Shown here piece after piece: positions 5,715 through 6,345 of a stretch of 6,345 bases of DNA. The stretch is from contig CAMVJE010000073.1 of assembly GCA_947167745.1 (NCBI GenBank), forward strand, positions 1 to 6,345, read 5' to 3'. The stretch is from an uncultured Treponema sp. Its GTDB lineage: Bacteria; Spirochaetota; Spirochaetia; Treponematales; Treponemataceae. Position numbers and translations under genes: made by a program. The number at the start of each line of letters is the position of its first letter. The stretch's first letter is position 1. The notes below the pieces were generated by a model that saw only the letters and a program-made list of their open reading frames with translations, searched no databases and was not told the DNA's origin.

Positions 5715-6345
5715 ATGGCTGAAGGATGCACGCACGATTGTTCAAGCTGCGGCTCAAATTGTAAATCCAAGGACTTGCGGGCGACTCTCCGCGAGGGAAG
5801 TTGTGTTAAAAAGGTAATCGGAATTGTTTCTGGAAAGGGCGGCGTTGGAAAATCCCTCGTGACGGCTTTGCTGGCTTCAAAAATGAAGAAAAACGGTTTC
5901 AAGACAGCTGTTTTGGACGCTGATATTACCGGTCCTTCAATTCCGACAAGTTTTGGCGTTGCTGATCAGAAAGCTATGGGCGACAAGACAGGGGTTATTT
6001 ACCCGGTCAAAACGGAAAGCGGCATCCAGCTTATGAGCATGAATTTCCTTCTCGAAAAGGAAACAGACCCTGTTTTGTGGAGGGGACCTGTTATTGCTGG
6101 TGCTGTAAAACAGTTCTGGACGGATGTTGTCTGGAACGATGTCGATTATATGTTCGTTGATATGCCTCCTGGAACGGGCGATGTTCCCCTCACGGTTTTC
6201 CAGTCTCTTCCCATTGACGGAATTATCGTCGTCTCTTCTCCCCAGCAGCTTGTCCGCGTGATTGTGGAAAAGGCCGTAAAAATGGCAAATATGATGAAGG
6301 TGCCGATTGTAGGTCTCGTGGAAAACATGAGCTATGTAAAATGTC
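5715..6345 (+). CDS. mrp: Mrp/NBP35-family iron-sulfur cluster carrier ATPase (3' partial)
   Basis: 210 codons are visible before the frame runs off the window; family members are usually 260-370 residues. The start ATG at 5715 is preceded by AGAGGT (5703-5708) with 6 bases of spacing. A cysteine-rich N-terminus (C5, C9, C12, C16, C30; CxxxCxxCxxxC) leads into the deviant Walker A GKGGVGKS (40-47, with K41 and K46), the A' motif DADITGPSIP (68-77), RGP (123-125), Walker B/switch VDMPPGTGD (148-156), SSPQQLV (174-180) and VENMSYVKC (202-210). The last Cys is expected to be the first of the metal-binding CxxC pair that bridges the dimer; the second lies beyond the window. Known members assemble or carry [4Fe-4S] clusters to apo-proteins in the cytoplasm, using ATP. 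It is divergently arranged with the oxidoreductase, 136 bases apart. Confidence 0.95.
   Translation, partial: MAEGCTHDCSSCGSNCKSKDLRATLREGSCVKKVIGIVSGKGGVGKSLVTALLASKMKKNGFKTAVLDADITGPSIPTSFGVADQKAMGDKTGVIYPVKTESGIQLMSMNFLLEKETDPVLWRGPVIAGAVKQFWTDVVWNDVDYMFVDMPPGTGDVPLTVFQSLPIDGIIVVSSPQQLVRVIVEKAVKMANMMKVPIVGLVENMSYVKC

Noticed and set aside
5635..5817. 60-codon plus-strand frame starting with TTG
   Set aside because: It overlaps the well-supported mrp gene by about 100 bases in another frame, shows no recognisable motif, and its spacing from the AGGAGG tract is too long.

Overview
The window most likely comes from a host-associated spirochaete of the genus Treponema or a close relative. This is judged from memory of protein families and not from any search. 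The signs are a large surface lipoprotein with a relaxed lipobox, InlB-type B repeats and BspA-type 23-residue leucine-rich repeats, a moderately AT-rich base composition, and an Mrp/NBP35 ATPase with a cysteine-rich N-terminus as seen in anaerobes. A gut Firmicute or Bacteroidetes species cannot be excluded.

Layout: (1) 1-3017 (+), the 3' nearly complete part of a repeat-built surface lipoprotein whose start and most of its signal peptide lie before the window; (2) 3121-3537 (+), a small single-domain P-loop NTPase of unknown function, behind a near-consensus promoter; (3) 3620-4414 (+), an XRE-type helix-turn-helix protein with a C-terminal domain I do not recognise; (4) 4427-5578 (-), a Gfo/Idh/MocA-family NAD(P)-dependent oxidoreductase, converging on the XRE gene with 12 bases between stop codons; (5) 5715-6345 (+), an Mrp/NBP35 iron-sulfur carrier ATPase, running off the window and divergent from the oxidoreductase.

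The five genes do not form one operon or an obvious pathway. The oxidoreductase and mrp look like chromosomal housekeeping or metabolic genes. The lipoprotein, the AT-rich NTPase and the XRE protein look more like accessory cargo. Two 60-base rows counted by hand, one in the NTPase and one in mrp, gave about 30% and 50% G+C. No mobile-element gene, tRNA, rRNA, CRISPR array or phage gene is visible. No intergenic stretch exceeds about 140 bases.

The best leads are: near-identical 69-bp repeats in the lipoprotein, which could change repeat number; a predicted leaderless transcript for the oxidoreductase, with an extended -10 box placing the start site on the A of ATG; inverted repeats at the NTPase and XRE promoters and in the divergent oxidoreductase/mrp region; and the unassigned small NTPase and XRE C-terminal domain. 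I see no convincing evidence of a complete new multi-gene system. The NTPase plus XRE pair is the only candidate module, and that is speculative.
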